Shown here: positions 1 through 8,963 of the stretch, piece after piece
Position numbering within the stretch: position 1 is the first letter of the stretch
Layout: each line of letters starts with the position of its first letter
NCBI GenBank assembly: GCA_013298595.1
Contig: JAAFIG010000001.1
Coordinates: 62,001-126,000, forward strand
DNA from: Deinococcales bacterium
Lineage (GTDB): Bacteria > Deinococcota > Deinococci > Deinococcales > JAAFIG01
Length of the DNA: 64,000 nt
Direction of reading: 5' to 3'
Notes under the pieces: model-generated
Told to the model about the DNA's origin: nothing
Databases searched by the model: none
What the model saw: the letters and a program-made list of their open reading frames with translations, nothing else
Position numbers and translations under genes: made by a program

Positions 1-2
1 AT

Positions 3-959
3 ATCTTATTCACCCGTACTTACACTGTGATTGAAAACAAAACCGTTGCTTTAGACAATGCCAATGTCGAAGTGAATTTTGAATTTGGTGATACTGGTGC
101 TGGGCGCTCGTATTATCGCACGGGTTTTGTTGGCAAATACACTTTGCAAAACCCATTAAACCAAGATGTCAATGTCAGTTTTAATTTTCCATTGCCCGCA
201 AATTCTGGAACGTTATCGGATTTTGAATTAAACGCTGCTGGTAAAAAAGTGGAATCCGATGATTTGGCTTCTGGTTTTTACTCATGGCAAGGAAATATTG
301 CTGCTAACGCCAAAATTGAATTTATTGTCAAATATAAAAATCAAGGCTCGAGCACATGGTCTTATGATTTTGGGCAACGCCGCGAACCAATTAAGAATTT
401 TTCGTTAAAAGTTAATTCGCCTCGCAGTATCAAATTTTTGCGTGGCAGTTTATACCCAACCAATCAAGTTGGTCCGCTCGAGTGGAACTTAAAAAATATT
501 ATCACCAGTCAGAATGTGGTACTGAGCTTCCCAGAATTATCATTGCGCGAAACCTTATTAAAACTGTTTCGTTTTGCTGATGCTGCACTGCTGTTAATGC
601 TGGTCTGGGCAATTTTATACGGCATCAGCCGTAAACTCGATCTCGAGCCAAAGCGCTTTGCTTTAGCTGCTCTTGGCATGGCACTTGGCATTGGTGCTGC
701 GGCTGTGCTGCTGGGTTACATTCCATCAACCATTGCCATGTGGATAGGCGCAATTATCGCTGCCATGCTTGGCATATTGGCACTCGGCACCAGTTTTGCC
801 TTACCCGTTGCGCTCTCGAGTTTAGCGCCATTGGCATTCTTGTCGGGCGGTCATGCCGGATTGTGGTTGTTGCTGCTGGCATTGGTGGTTGTCTCGAGCT
901 TACTGCCACGCGATTCGCTTCAAAGATTACAAGGCTTATTACCAAAAGGAAAGCCTTAA
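3..959 (+). CDS. Membrane protein with extracytoplasmic beta-rich domain, 5' end cut by the window
   Basis: The reading frame is open to the left edge of the window, so the true start is missing. A GTG at 27 is internal to the open frame and is not a convincing start. The first ~175 visible residues are polar and beta-rich, with many Asn, Ser and Phe, as in an exported domain. The last ~130 residues hold about four to five hydrophobic segments separated by short basic loops, and the tail is basic (ending KGKP). I do not recognise the family; a CreD-like inner-membrane protein is one weak possibility. Its stop overlaps the stop of the convergent Uma2 gene by 4 bases, with no terminator between them. 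Confidence 0.7.
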   Translation: MLFTRTYTVIENKTVALDNANVEVNFEFGDTGAGRSYYRTGFVGKYTLQNPLNQDVNVSFNFPLPANSGTLSDFELNAAGKKVESDDLASGFYSWQGNIAANAKIEFIVKYKNQGSSTWSYDFGQRREPIKNFSLKVNSPRSIKFLRGSLYPTNQVGPLEWNLKNIITSQNVVLSFPELSLRETLLKLFRFADAALLLMLVWAILYGISRKLDLEPKRFALAALGMALGIGAAAVLLGYIPSTIAMWIGAIIAAMLGILALGTSFALPVALSSLAPLAFLSGGHAGLWLLLLALVVVSSLLPRDSLQRLQGLLPKGKP

Positions 960-1498
960 AACTCGAGTCCGTTATAGATTTGCTCGAGAGTTAACGTCGC
1001 ACCGATACATGGAATATCTATTTCACCTATATCCTCGAGTGTTTCAAGTAACCACGTATTGTCACGGCGTTTGTAAACAACGACCAATCTCGAGTGTTGT
1101 TCGACCAAGATATACCGTTGCACACTTGGTATACGAGTGTATTCAAACAGTTTCTTATTGGTGTCGGTATCGGCTGTACTCGCCGAAACCACTTCGAGTA
1201 GAAAACATGGTGTTTCCTCAACTCGAGGATCATTGTTATCAAGGCAGTTAATCATGATGTCTGGATAACGGTAACGGGTGCTCGAGACTTCTAATTGAAT
1301 GGTTTTGGTTTGGAAACGACAACCTTTGGCTCGAGCAAGCAATGCCAATGCAAGGGTGATGTTCAGAACAATTTCCTCGTGGCGTTTACTCTCCCCTGCC
1401 ATTGCGTAGACTTTGCCATCCACGTACTCATGACGAATCTCGGCAATCATTTCTTGCTCGAGATATTCGGCTACACTCAGATTTGCCAGTTGCGTCAT
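956..1498 (-). CDS. Uma2 family (DUF820) putative endonuclease
   Basis: The 180-residue protein has the Uma2 layout. An N-terminal helical segment contains EIRHEYVDGKVYAM. A PD-(D/E)XK-like core follows, with YPDI (Asp ~118) and FLLEVVS (Glu ~138) as the presumed metal ligands, then the usual C-terminal IYNGLEF-type end. These proteins are numerous in cyanobacteria and some other phyla, and their biological role is mostly unknown. The start is supported by TAAACT exactly 6 bases upstream of ATG, which predicts a leaderless mRNA. It is convergent with and overlaps the preceding gene by 4 bases. The gene is dense in CTCGAG. Confidence 0.85.
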   Translation of the reverse strand: MTQLANLSVAEYLEQEMIAEIRHEYVDGKVYAMAGESKRHEEIVLNITLALALLARAKGCRFQTKTIQLEVSSTRYRYPDIMINCLDNNDPRVEETPCFLLEVVSASTADTDTNKKLFEYTRIPSVQRYILVEQHSRLVVVYKRRDNTWLLETLEDIGEIDIPCIGATLTLEQIYNGLEF

Positions 1499-1528
1499 TG
1501 GTCAAGTTTAGCAGAATTCTTAGGGCAT

Positions 1529-1563
1529 AAAAAAGCGCGAAAGATTTTCTTTCGCGCTTTTTT
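1529..1563. terminator. Bidirectional intrinsic terminator between rpsA and Uma2
   Basis: A 15-base-pair stem (1529-1543 with 1549-1563, GCGCGAAAG core) has a 5-base loop and is flanked by A and T runs. It serves rpsA on the minus strand and could stop plus-strand readthrough. It lies just upstream of the Uma2 start. Confidence 0.85.
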
Positions 1564-1573
1564 TGTGGAAAAT

Positions 1574-3193
1574 TTACTCGCCTTGTTTATCGTCTTTTTT
1601 GCCACCCAAACCAAATTGGGCGAACAGATCAGCGTAAACATCACCAAGTTTAGTGGTAACTTTACCGCCACCTGCGTCGGCATTGGCAAGGTTGCTCGAG
1701 TTGCTCGAGTAATCGTAATCGAATTCGCGTTTCTTGCTGCCTCGAGCGCTACCAAAGTTTGGTTTGCGTTCGGCTGCTGGCACACCGCCAAGGGCGCGTT
1801 TGCGGCTGAGGCTGGCGCGTTGGTCAACTGGGTCTATGTTGAGCACAACAGCTTCGACTTCGTCACCTTTCTTGAATAACTCAGCGGCATTGGTGACGCG
1901 TTCGTTGGCAAGTTCGGAGATATGGATTAAGCCTTCGATACCATCTTCGATTTCAATGAAAACACCGAAATCGGTTAAGCCTGTGACTTTACCTTTGACT
2001 GGTGTACCTGGTGGGTACTTGGCTGGCAATGCACTCCAAGGGTCTGGGGTGGTTTGGCGCATACCAAGGGAAATACGGCGGTCTTTGGTATCCATGCGTA
2101 AGACAACAGCTTCGACTTCGTCGCCTTCTTTAAGGACTTCGTTTGGATGACGCACGCGCTTGGTCCAGCTAAGCTCGGAAACGTGAATCAAACCTTCTAA
2201 GCCGCTCTCGAGTTCAACAAAAGCACCAAAGTTGGTGAGGTTGGTCACTTTACCGTTGACACGTTGACCAATGGTGAATTTCTCCATTGCTGCTGTCCAA
2301 GGGTCTTGCATCAGGGCTTTCATGGATAAGTTAATGCGGTCACGGTCGTTGTCCACATCCATGACTTGAACTTTGACAGCTTCGCCGAGTTTGACCACTT
2401 CTTTAGGGTGTCCAAAACGAGCAAATGTTAATTCGGAACGGTGCACAAGCCCATCCACACCACCAAGGGAAACAAACACGCCAAAATCGGTGATTTCAAC
2501 CACTTTGCCCTCGAGAATACTACCTGGGGCAAGGCGTTCGATGGTTTCTAATTTGGCTTTGTTCTTTTGTTCTTCGATAATGGCACGGCGAGAAATAATC
2601 ACGCGGTTGCGCTTACGATTTAACTCGATTAAACGAACCTCGAGTGGTTGTCCAACAAAAGGTGTTAAATCATTGATGCGGCGCACATCGAGTTGGCTGG
2701 CTGGCAAAAATGCACGCACACCTTCGATATTTGCAACCAAACCACCTTTGACTTGTTCTTCGATATTGACTGTGATGCTAGTAGCATCTTTAACAGCCTG
2801 CTCGAGTTTGCGCCAACCACGATCTTGCTCAGCGCGTTTCTTGCTGAGAATAATAACGCCATTTGCGATATCGCTGCGAACAACATAAGCATCGAGTTTA
2901 TCGCCGGCTTTGAATTGTTCTTGGGCTTGCTCGAGGGTGAGTGCGTCATCGGCGAGTTGATTGAGAGGAATTAACCCTTCGATTTTCGCGCCAACATCTA
3001 CGCTGACACCTTCGCTACCAACAAAAACCACTGTTCCGCTGACAACATCGCCACGGTTTAGTTCGGCAACGCGATCGGCTTCGGACGCAATGACGTCCTC
3101 CATGGTCATGGCTGGGTATTCTTCAACTGCCGCGACAACCGCGACTGGGACTGGGGTTGCTTCTGCAACCGGATTACTAGACGTGTCTTCCAT
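1574..3193 (-). CDS. rpsA: 30S ribosomal protein S1
   Basis: The 539-residue protein holds five S1 RNA-binding repeats at about residues 46-118, 136-204, 224-293, 306-378 and 393-466. The last three carry the classic pattern of DFGVFV/NFGAFV followed by GLIHxSEL. The N terminus is an acidic, Ala/Val/Pro-rich extension. The C terminus is a low-complexity Gly/Ser/Lys tail. S1 binds mRNA on the 30S subunit and helps initiation on structured leaders. The start is fixed by AGGAGG (3201-3206) seven bases upstream of ATG. A sigma-70-type promoter lies ~70 bases further up, and a strong terminator follows the stop. Five repeats is within the family range; the E. coli protein has six. Confidence 0.96.
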   Translation of the reverse strand: MEDTSSNPVAEATPVPVAVVAAVEEYPAMTMEDVIASEADRVAELNRGDVVSGTVVFVGSEGVSVDVGAKIEGLIPLNQLADDALTLEQAQEQFKAGDKLDAYVVRSDIANGVIILSKKRAEQDRGWRKLEQAVKDATSITVNIEEQVKGGLVANIEGVRAFLPASQLDVRRINDLTPFVGQPLEVRLIELNRKRNRVIISRRAIIEEQKNKAKLETIERLAPGSILEGKVVEITDFGVFVSLGGVDGLVHRSELTFARFGHPKEVVKLGEAVKVQVMDVDNDRDRINLSMKALMQDPWTAAMEKFTIGQRVNGKVTNLTNFGAFVELESGLEGLIHVSELSWTKRVRHPNEVLKEGDEVEAVVLRMDTKDRRISLGMRQTTPDPWSALPAKYPPGTPVKGKVTGLTDFGVFIEIEDGIEGLIHISELANERVTNAAELFKKGDEVEAVVLNIDPVDQRASLSRKRALGGVPAAERKPNFGSARGSKKREFDYDYSSNSSNLANADAGGGKVTTKLGDVYADLFAQFGLGGKKDDKQGE

Positions 3194-3259
3194 TCCGAAT
3201 TCCTCCTAAGGATTCTTAGCACTCCTTTAGAGGTTTTCTAAAGAGAACGCAACCTTGGA

Positions 3260-3288
3260 AGTGTACTGCAAAAGCGATACCTTGTAAA
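3260..3288 (-). promoter_or_regulatory. rpsA promoter
   Basis: On the minus strand, -35 TTTACA (3283-3288) and -10 TACACT (3260-3265) are separated by exactly 17 bases. They lie ~70 bases upstream of the rpsA ATG. The leader contains a small inverted repeat (CTTTAGA and its complement, ~3223-3241). Confidence 0.75.
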
Positions 3289-3353
3289 GGGCGAAAATCA
3301 CGTTAAGCAGCGCCTAGGCAAGCATCGCTACTATGTGCGGGTAATATTCGCCA

Positions 3354-3382
3354 TTGCCAGAGCCACATCTGTGTGATACACT
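3354..3382 (+). promoter_or_regulatory. rpmB promoter
   Basis: -35 TTGCCA (3354-3359), a 17-base spacer and -10 TACACT (3377-3382). The -10 is the same hexamer as in the divergent rpsA promoter. The predicted transcript starts near 3389, leaving a leader of ~75 bases before the bL28 ATG. Confidence 0.7.
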
Positions 3383-3392
3383 CCTCAAGTTT

Positions 3393-3408
3393 GACCTCCA
3401 AGGAGGTC
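3393..3408 (+). promoter_or_regulatory. Hairpin at the 5' end of the rpmB leader
   Basis: GACCTCC and GGAGGTC form a perfect 7-base-pair stem with a 2-base loop, right at the predicted transcript start. The right arm contains an anti-Shine-Dalgarno-like GGAGG. Further GGTC/GACC elements follow at ~3414-3441 and could pair alternatively. This may be an RNA-level control element for bL28 or simply a stabilising 5' hairpin. Confidence 0.4.
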
Positions 3409-3463
3409 GGTTCTTGACCCCAAATTGGCATTGGTCAGGGTCACTTTAGTGAGGTTCTTCAAT

Positions 3464-3703
3464 ATGGCAAAAACTTGTGCAGTTAGTGGAAAATCCAGCA
3501 TCGTTATCAACTCCGTCACCCGTCGTGGTAAAGCCAAAGCCGAAGGTGGCGTTGGTAAAAAAACCACTGGTATTTCAAAAGTTCGTAAATACGCCAACTT
3601 GCAAAAAAAGTCGGTCATGGTCAATGGCGAAAAGCAAACCATGTGGCTTTCGGCTCGTGCAATGCGTAAATTGCCAACCAACTGGGTTGTTGTCGCAAAA
3701 TAA
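3464..3703 (+). CDS. rpmB: 50S ribosomal protein bL28
   Basis: The 79-residue basic protein begins [10 protein letters not shown] and carries the bL28 core [20 protein letters not shown] and [10 protein letters not shown]. The pattern RRGKA-x-A-x-GGVG-x-KTTGI closely matches my memory of Deinococcus bL28, a modest taxonomic hint. The frame extends 13 codons further upstream. I chose the ATG at 3464 because it has GAGG (3451-3454) at proper spacing and because family members begin at this point. A sigma-70 promoter and a structured leader precede it, and a terminator follows. There is no CTCGAG in or near the gene. Confidence 0.95.
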   Translation: MAKTCAVSGKSSIVINSVTRRGKAKAEGGVGKKTTGISKVRKYANLQKKSVMVNGEKQTMWLSARAMRKLPTNWVVVAK

Positions 3704-3719
3704 AGTTACAACAACTGGA

Positions 3720-3746
3720 AAGGACGAAGCTAAAATCTTCGTCCTT
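3720..3746 (+). terminator. Intrinsic terminator of rpmB
   Basis: A 10-base-pair stem (3720-3729 with 3737-3746, AAGGACGAAG) with a 7-base loop is followed by ATTTTCTTT. It lies 16 bases after the bL28 stop. Confidence 0.85.
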
Positions 3747-3759
3747 ATTTTCTTTATCC

Positions 3760-4521
3760 TCAGCGATTGCCCGTAGCAGGTTGCGTAATAGCAGGTGTGG
3801 TTGGTGCAGTAACTGTACTCCTAAGTCGGCGACGGCGACGCGGTGTAGTAGTGGTGGTACCTGTTGTTCCTGAAGCGTTTGTAGTATCCCCTGGTTTTAC
3901 CACTGGTTCTGGAGGCGCAGGTGGTGGTGGAACAGGAATATACCGAATAGCTTCGTTACCAACACCATCCACAGCTCGAACTGTGATTGCTCTGGCTCGA
4001 GAACGCCGAATCACACGATAAAAAGGCACTTCAGGACCTGGTGAAACATTGATTGGTTCGCCATTTAAGAAAACCGTTTGTACTTTGCGATTATCTGTGG
4101 CTTGACCTCGTACCACCACAGCATCTATTTGTGATTCGACATTCTGAATTTCAATCACAGGTTTTTTGGTATCTACTGTCACACTGATATCTCGAGTTCC
4201 TGCGTTACGAGCCGCATCCACAGCGCGGATTTCGTATTTCAAAGCACCACCATCAAGTTGACTGGCAGGAAACTTAAAATTCACAATTTTACGCCCACGT
4301 TGCGAAGCCATTTCGCCCTTGGCAAGTAAATCTAAAGTGCCATTGATTGTTAATTTAACAACACCTTTGTCATCCCAAGCGTACCCTTCGATAACCACAC
4401 TTGAGTTTGGAGTGATATCCGATTTGGGACGAGTAATCACAATTTGCGGCGAAAACTGATCGAGTTCTCGAGTACACCCCAGCAACAGACTTGCCAGTAA
4501 GAAGGCTAATACGTAACGCAC
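3760..4521 (-). CDS. Lipoprotein with two Ig-like/invasin-type repeats
   Basis: The N terminus is a lipoprotein signal (hydrophobic run ending LLLGC; Cys ~16 would be acylated). Two tandem beta-sandwich-like repeats follow at about 25-115 and 118-200, each with a 'V-x-G-x-A-x-D' strand and an 'IRAVDAARNAG'/'VRAVDGVGNEA' end. This resembles bacterial Ig-like domains of surface proteins. The C-terminal ~55 residues are a Pro/Thr-rich linker with a striking RRRRRLR patch, possibly for anchoring to the cell envelope. The start codon is GTG with TATACT six bases upstream, so the mRNA should be leaderless. The exact role is unknown. Confidence 0.7.
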   Translation of the reverse strand: MRYVLAFLLASLLLGCTRELDQFSPQIVITRPKSDITPNSSVVIEGYAWDDKGVVKLTINGTLDLLAKGEMASQRGRKIVNFKFPASQLDGGALKYEIRAVDAARNAGTRDISVTVDTKKPVIEIQNVESQIDAVVVRGQATDNRKVQTVFLNGEPINVSPGPEVPFYRVIRRSRARAITVRAVDGVGNEAIRYIPVPPPPAPPEPVVKPGDTTNASGTTGTTTTTPRRRRRLRSTVTAPTTPAITQPATGNR

Positions 4522-4564
4522 TTGGCTAGTATATAACTCGAGACGATGAGTGAGAACTCATTAT

Positions 4565-5851
4565 TTATAAGTCTCGACGTAACCGCACAGCCACAGCAAA
4601 TGTCAGACTGTACAACACTGCACTGATAATGAAAACAGGTATGTAACTCACTTTATCGGCTAACCAACCACCAATAATGGGTGTAAAAACAGCAATACCG
4701 ACTAAGGTGTTGCTTGTACCAATGAATTTCCCACGCAGCTCGGGAGGTGCTAACGATAAAAGATAATTAGCATTACCAAGCATAATACCTGCATTACCAA
4801 CAGCCTGTGCAACGTAGACCAAAGCAAATGCAATCCCTGCACCTTTTGGCATCAGTAAGGCTAAAACAGGTGCCATAAAAGTAAAACCAAGGGCAATACG
4901 AATAATTCTTCTCGAGCCATAAGCACGCGCTAATTTAGCCCAGATAGCGTTTGAAAGTGGTGCAATAATACCAACAACAATTAAAAAAGTACCAATGGCT
5001 TCTTTACCAACAGCAACATTACGTAGTGCATGGGCTGTAAAAAACGCATCACCAATAGTTGAAGCCGCAAACAAAATACGATACAAAACATAGACACGAA
5101 AATCTGCATTAGCCGCTAATGTTTGCGGAATTGCCAGTAAATCATCCCAAATATTCAACGCTTTAGGTTGTGGTGGATTATCAGGTGGTTCATCAGATAA
5201 TCCAAAAAAATAATAGCCAAAACTAAACGTAATTGCTCCAAACAAAAAAATAAGGGTGTAATCGAATGGAAAAACTAAACTCGAGCCAAGAATTGCTTTA
5301 ATTGCAAAACCAGCACCAAGTGCTAACAACCCACCCCATAAATTACGCGTACCAAAAAACCGAGGTCGTTCCTGAGCTGAAATGGTTTTACCAACACTCT
5401 CGAGCCAAGGTAAACCACTGACACCACTGGCTAAACTATTGGCAATCAAGGCAATCAGAAAAGCAATTAACATCACCTGTGGTGCCTGTGCAAAAAGAAT
5501 TGTAGACAACACAATAGTCGCTAAAGCACTCGAGCGTACAAGACTGGCTGCCCGATACACATCCACTTTTCTTGGAATGTGGCGCACAGCCGCGCTGACA
5601 AAAATTTGTGGCAATAACCACCCACCCACAGCAATAGCAGGTAATAAACCAAGAATCCAATTGGGTGCAGCAAGTGCCGCCGCAAAACTGCTCAACACAA
5701 TGCCAGGATTCAAAAAAGCATCACCCATCGAACAAAACCAGCCGTTAAGCACACCCGCTGCATAAGATCGCGACCATGAAAAACGTTGTTCTAAAGCCTG
5801 AAGAAGCGGCTCGAAGACACCAGCAGATGGTCTATTTGACAAATCAGACAC
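4565..5851 (-). CDS. Major facilitator superfamily transporter
   Basis: The ~428-residue protein has about twelve hydrophobic segments and the MFS two-half layout, with a central cytoplasmic loop (DEPPDNPPQPKALNIWDDLL). Near the C terminus is a PPELRGKFIGTSNTLVGIA segment seen in MFS exporters of the DHA1 type. The open frame extends to an ATG at 5932, but that would overlap the divergent regulator gene. The GTG at 5851 has TATGCT exactly six bases upstream, matching the leaderless pattern of the window, so I start there. The substrate cannot be read from the sequence. The neighbouring MerR-like regulator may control it. Confidence 0.8.
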   Translation of the reverse strand: MSDLSNRPSAGVFEPLLQALEQRFSWSRSYAAGVLNGWFCSMGDAFLNPGIVLSSFAAALAAPNWILGLLPAIAVGGWLLPQIFVSAAVRHIPRKVDVYRAASLVRSSALATIVLSTILFAQAPQVMLIAFLIALIANSLASGVSGLPWLESVGKTISAQERPRFFGTRNLWGGLLALGAGFAIKAILGSSLVFPFDYTLIFLFGAITFSFGYYFFGLSDEPPDNPPQPKALNIWDDLLAIPQTLAANADFRVYVLYRILFAASTIGDAFFTAHALRNVAVGKEAIGTFLIVVGIIAPLSNAIWAKLARAYGSRRIIRIALGFTFMAPVLALLMPKGAGIAFALVYVAQAVGNAGIMLGNANYLLSLAPPELRGKFIGTSNTLVGIAVFTPIIGGWLADKVSYIPVFIISAVLYSLTFAVAVRLRRDL

Positions 5852-5917
5852 AACAAAAGCATACGCCCTAAACGACCTACTACTGCTCGAGTAACAAAAC
5901 CAGTAGAATACATTGTG

Positions 5918-6475
5918 ATGAATCAAGAACAAAAAACCGAACTCAAAGATGGCGTAACCTTAGCCCGTCTTGCCGAAATTGCTGGTACAACCACTGCCAT
6001 TGCTCGCACTTACGACCAAGTGGGTTTACTCGAGCATGAAACCGTAGAAGGTAAAAAACGCTTTCACTTAGCTGCCTTTGAAAGGCTCGAGCAAATACTG
6101 GTGCTCAATACCGAAGGCTTAAAGTTTGCTGACATCCTCAAGCGCTTTGGAATAGATGCTAAAACTGCAGCGCAGAACATGCGAGCCGAACTAGAAACCC
6201 TACAAGCCAGCCTCGAGATCAGTCGTGCAAAAATCAAAGCCATCAGTGAAAAACTAGGGTCTCGAGCTGTGCAACGTGTTAATGAATTAGTGCTCAGCAA
6301 AAAAGAATTAGCCGAACTCGAGCAATTGCGTCAAAGCAACATCCGCCGAGCCTTGTTAGTCGAACAAAAAGCTCGAGCCATTAAAACACAACTCGAGTAC
6401 AAAAATGCTTCCATGTCTGTGACACGAATTGATTTACCGCAAGCCCCAAGAAAATCCAAAAAACGCTTAAATTAG
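5918..6475 (+). CDS. MerR-like HTH regulator with long C-terminal coiled coil
   Basis: Residues ~12-70 resemble a MerR winged helix: a TLARLAEIAGTTTAIARTYDQVGLL helix-turn-helix, then a wing and EQILVLNTEGLKFADILKRFG. It is followed by ~90 residues of charged heptad-like helix, likely for dimerisation, and a basic tail. No ligand-binding domain is visible. A GTG at 5915 directly precedes the ATG at 5918. I prefer the ATG, but the -10 TAGAAT (5904-5909) fits either as a leaderless start. It is divergent from the MFS gene with a very short spacer, which suggests local control. The DinB-PDZ gene follows 10 bases downstream and is probably co-transcribed. Confidence 0.7.
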   Translation: MNQEQKTELKDGVTLARLAEIAGTTTAIARTYDQVGLLEHETVEGKKRFHLAAFERLEQILVLNTEGLKFADILKRFGIDAKTAAQNMRAELETLQASLEISRAKIKAISEKLGSRAVQRVNELVLSKKELAELEQLRQSNIRRALLVEQKARAIKTQLEYKNASMSVTRIDLPQAPRKSKKRLN

Positions 6476-6485
6476 GAGCAGCCAT

Positions 6486-7280
6486 ATGAAAAGCGCGATT
6501 AGTTCGTATTTTATTGGTGATATTGAAGGGTTCACACCGCAAATAGCTCGGTTGCTCTGCCAAATGAATTATGCTCGAGAAACCACATTGCAAATGGTGC
6601 GGGGTCTAACTATTGAAGAGCTTGACTCTCTACCAGACCCAACAGGGAACAGTATTGGCATGTTACTCGAGCATTTTGTAGCTGTAGAAATTGGTTATCA
6701 AGCCATCACATATGGCAATGGCGATTGGACTGCTGCCTTAGGTGAACGCTGGCAAGCAGGTGGCGATTTAGGCGAACTAGGACGCGAAAAAATCAAAGGT
6801 AATTCACTCAGTTATTACTTAGATAATTTACGAGCCACTCGAGAAAAAACCATTACCGAATTCCGTAACCGCAATGATACTTGGCTCGAGGAACCCATAG
6901 AATTTTGGGGAACCACAGGCAACCGAGCCTTTGCATGGTTTCACGTATTTGAAGACGAAATTAACCACCGAGGACAAATTCGTTTAATTGCTAAGCAATT
7001 ACCGCGCTTCCAAAACCGAGGCATGATGGGCATTAACCCAGCTGCTGCCAATAAAGATGGCACTGGTTTTACACTTCTTGAAGTGCGCGAAGGTGGACCC
7101 GCTGCCTTGGCTGGAATTCAAACAGGCGACATTGTTCTTGAGTTTGATGGCATAGATACCACAACCATGTTATTTGATGAAATTCCAGTTGTAAATCAAG
7201 CAGGTGTGACCAGTATTTTCAAAGTTCAGCGTGGTGCTGAAATTCTCGAGGTCAGTGTCACTCGAATTGCTCCAAGGTAA
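6486..7280 (+). CDS. DinB superfamily domain fused to a PDZ domain
   Basis: Residues ~20-175 form a DinB-like four-helix bundle. The three presumed metal-ligand histidines are present: His63 in LLEHF, and His154 and His162 in FHVFEDEINHRGQI. DinB/YfiT proteins are metal-dependent, often thiol-linked (bacillithiol or mycothiol) enzymes. Residues ~185-264 form a PDZ fold (FTLLEVREGGPAALAGIQTGDIVLEFDGIDT), as in HtrA-type proteins. There is no signal peptide, so the PDZ domain would act in the cytoplasm. The start has GGAG upstream. Its position 10 bases after the MerR-like gene suggests one operon. The combination is unusual. Confidence 0.8.
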   Translation: MKSAISSYFIGDIEGFTPQIARLLCQMNYARETTLQMVRGLTIEELDSLPDPTGNSIGMLLEHFVAVEIGYQAITYGNGDWTAALGERWQAGGDLGELGREKIKGNSLSYYLDNLRATREKTITEFRNRNDTWLEEPIEFWGTTGNRAFAWFHVFEDEINHRGQIRLIAKQLPRFQNRGMMGINPAAANKDGTGFTLLEVREGGPAALAGIQTGDIVLEFDGIDTTTMLFDEIPVVNQAGVTSIFKVQRGAEILEVSVTRIAPR

Positions 7281-7281
7281 T

Positions 7282-7344
7282 CTTGTGCTGTTCACCAGCC
7301 AAGAATATGAAGTCAATTTATTTGGTGCCAAAGTGATTGATTAG
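7282..7344 (+). other. Possible coding remnant in the spacer after the DinB-PDZ gene
   Basis: A 20-codon stretch reads LVLFTSQEYEVNLFGAKVID and ends in TAG. It looks protein-like but has no start signal. It may be the decayed 3' end of a lost gene. The rest of the spacer to 7450 shows one CTCGAG and no other structure I can name. Confidence 0.2.
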
Positions 7345-7450
7345 CTTGAGTAACCGAGTCACTCAAGCCATGAAAATCTCGAGCCAACACTGCAATTCAA
7401 AATGTGATTACCATTGCACAACACTGAGATTCTCGAATCACACTTAAACT

Positions 7451-8731
7451 TTAAGGTTTTAATTTTTTAAGTTCAGTTCGTAATTTTATCAGCGCTTGGG
7501 TTTGAACTGTGTTTGGGTTTGAACTTAAATTCTTGGCTTCAAATGGGTCGGCTTGTACGTCATAGAACTCCTCTCGAGCATCCGCAAAGCGAATCAATTT
7601 ATATTGTGCATCTCGGATGGCTTGGGCTTCTATTATTGCGCCTTCTTGTTGCACCGTATTTGCCGCCGTTTTAAAAACTTCTGTGTAGGCATAGGCTCGA
7701 GTTAGTGACTTTCCTTGCAACGCTGGTTGTAAATTTTGTCCGTCTGAATTGCTCAATTTTGCGCCTGTGATGTTGGCAATGGTAGCAGTCACGTCCACAC
7801 CATTGACTAAACCACTGGCTCGGGTGTTGGCTTGTCCTGCCCCTGAAATAATCAGTGGAACAGCAACCCCACCTTGGTAAACACTGCCTTTGGCTCGAGT
7901 GCGATCCGTTGTAATTTGGGTCACTTGGGCTGGTGTGCCATTATCGCCCATGAAAATAACCATGGTGTTTTTCTGATCTATACTCTCGAGTAAACGCCCC
8001 ATTTCGGCATCGAGTGCTTCAGCAGCCGCGAAGTAATAGGCTTGTGGATTGCCGCGAATATCGGCAACAGAACCCGTTAAACTTTGATTGCTGATAAGAT
8101 TTTTTGGTGGCAAATGAAACGGTGAGTGCGGTGCAGTGTACGCCAACCATAAAAACCAAGGTTGCTTCTGTTGCTTGACCCAATTCACAGCTAAGTCGGT
8201 AAAAACAGTGGTTGCATACCGTTCGACTGTTGAAACTGTGCCGTTATTAACCAGCGGGAAAGAATAATAATTCATTAACGATCCCTCGAGAAACCCAGCG
8301 TAATACGGCACGCCCATCTTGGCAGGATGCGTGCTGTCATTGCGAGCAGCCACGTGCCATTTTCCGATCACGGCGCTCGAGTACACACCTTGTTGATTTA
8401 AAGCATCAAAAATTGTTGGTTGAGTTTCGTTGAGCACATCGCCAACCGAGCCGACTTGGGTTCTAAAACCATACTTGCCAGTTAAAACCGTCGCTCGAGT
8501 TGGAGTACAAGTTGGATTAACCCAAGCGTTATCAAAAACAACCCCATTGGCACAGAGCCTCTCGAGGTTTGGCATTTTGGGTTTGTTCTTACCAACGGTG
8601 TAACACGGACTGGCATCAATACCAAAATCATCTGCAATGACCAGCAGCACATTGGGCAGTGTATTTTGTGAAACCGAAGTGGCACTAAAAGTCAGTAGCA
8701 ATACCGTTAGAGCAAGTATAGGACGAATCAT
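7451..8731 (-). CDS. Secreted type I sulfatase (arylsulfatase family)
   Basis: The 426-residue protein has a signal peptide (hydrophobic residues ~4-20). The sulfatase N-terminal metal site is NVLLVIADDFGIDA, with two adjacent Asp ligands. The formylglycine motif is CTPTRA, with Cys75 as the residue converted by a maturase; the C-x-P-x-R core is intact. Further motifs include GKWHVAAR, LAYTAPHSPFHLP and FMGDNGTP (Asp-Asn metal ligands). The C-terminal subdomain is present, so it looks complete and active. It would hydrolyse sulfate esters outside the cytoplasm. AAGGAG lies upstream of ATG. No formylglycine-generating enzyme is encoded in the window. Confidence 0.9.
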   Translation of the reverse strand: MIRPILALTVLLLTFSATSVSQNTLPNVLLVIADDFGIDASPCYTVGKNKPKMPNLERLCANGVVFDNAWVNPTCTPTRATVLTGKYGFRTQVGSVGDVLNETQPTIFDALNQQGVYSSAVIGKWHVAARNDSTHPAKMGVPYYAGFLEGSLMNYYSFPLVNNGTVSTVERYATTVFTDLAVNWVKQQKQPWFLWLAYTAPHSPFHLPPKNLISNQSLTGSVADIRGNPQAYYFAAAEALDAEMGRLLESIDQKNTMVIFMGDNGTPAQVTQITTDRTRAKGSVYQGGVAVPLIISGAGQANTRASGLVNGVDVTATIANITGAKLSNSDGQNLQPALQGKSLTRAYAYTEVFKTAANTVQQEGAIIEAQAIRDAQYKLIRFADAREEFYDVQADPFEAKNLSSNPNTVQTQALIKLRTELKKLKP

Positions 8732-8931
8732 TTTTTTACTCCTTTTGGCACTGTTTGGGGTATTTTCCTCTCTTGAGTTGCGAATGCCAATATCGTCTCG
8801 AGGAAAACCACAGTTTTAGAGCCACCAGAATTTTAATGGATACGAACATTCCAAAAACAAAAATTCTTCTTTGAATTTGCATATTTCTTCAGGCGTATTT
8901 GCACATAAGTCCTCGTATTGTTGACCAACCA

Positions 8932-8948
8932 CAGGTTCTTGCAACCTG
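8932..8948 (+). promoter_or_regulatory. Inverted repeat upstream of the YHYH gene
   Basis: CAGGTT (8932-8937) and AACCTG (8943-8948) flank a 5-base centre, four bases before the AGGAGG that serves the gene at 8964. It could be an operator or an mRNA hairpin next to the ribosome-binding site. The rest of 8732-8931 shows only the sulfatase ribosome-binding site. Confidence 0.35.
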
Positions 8949-8963
8949 AAGGCAGGAGGTTTT

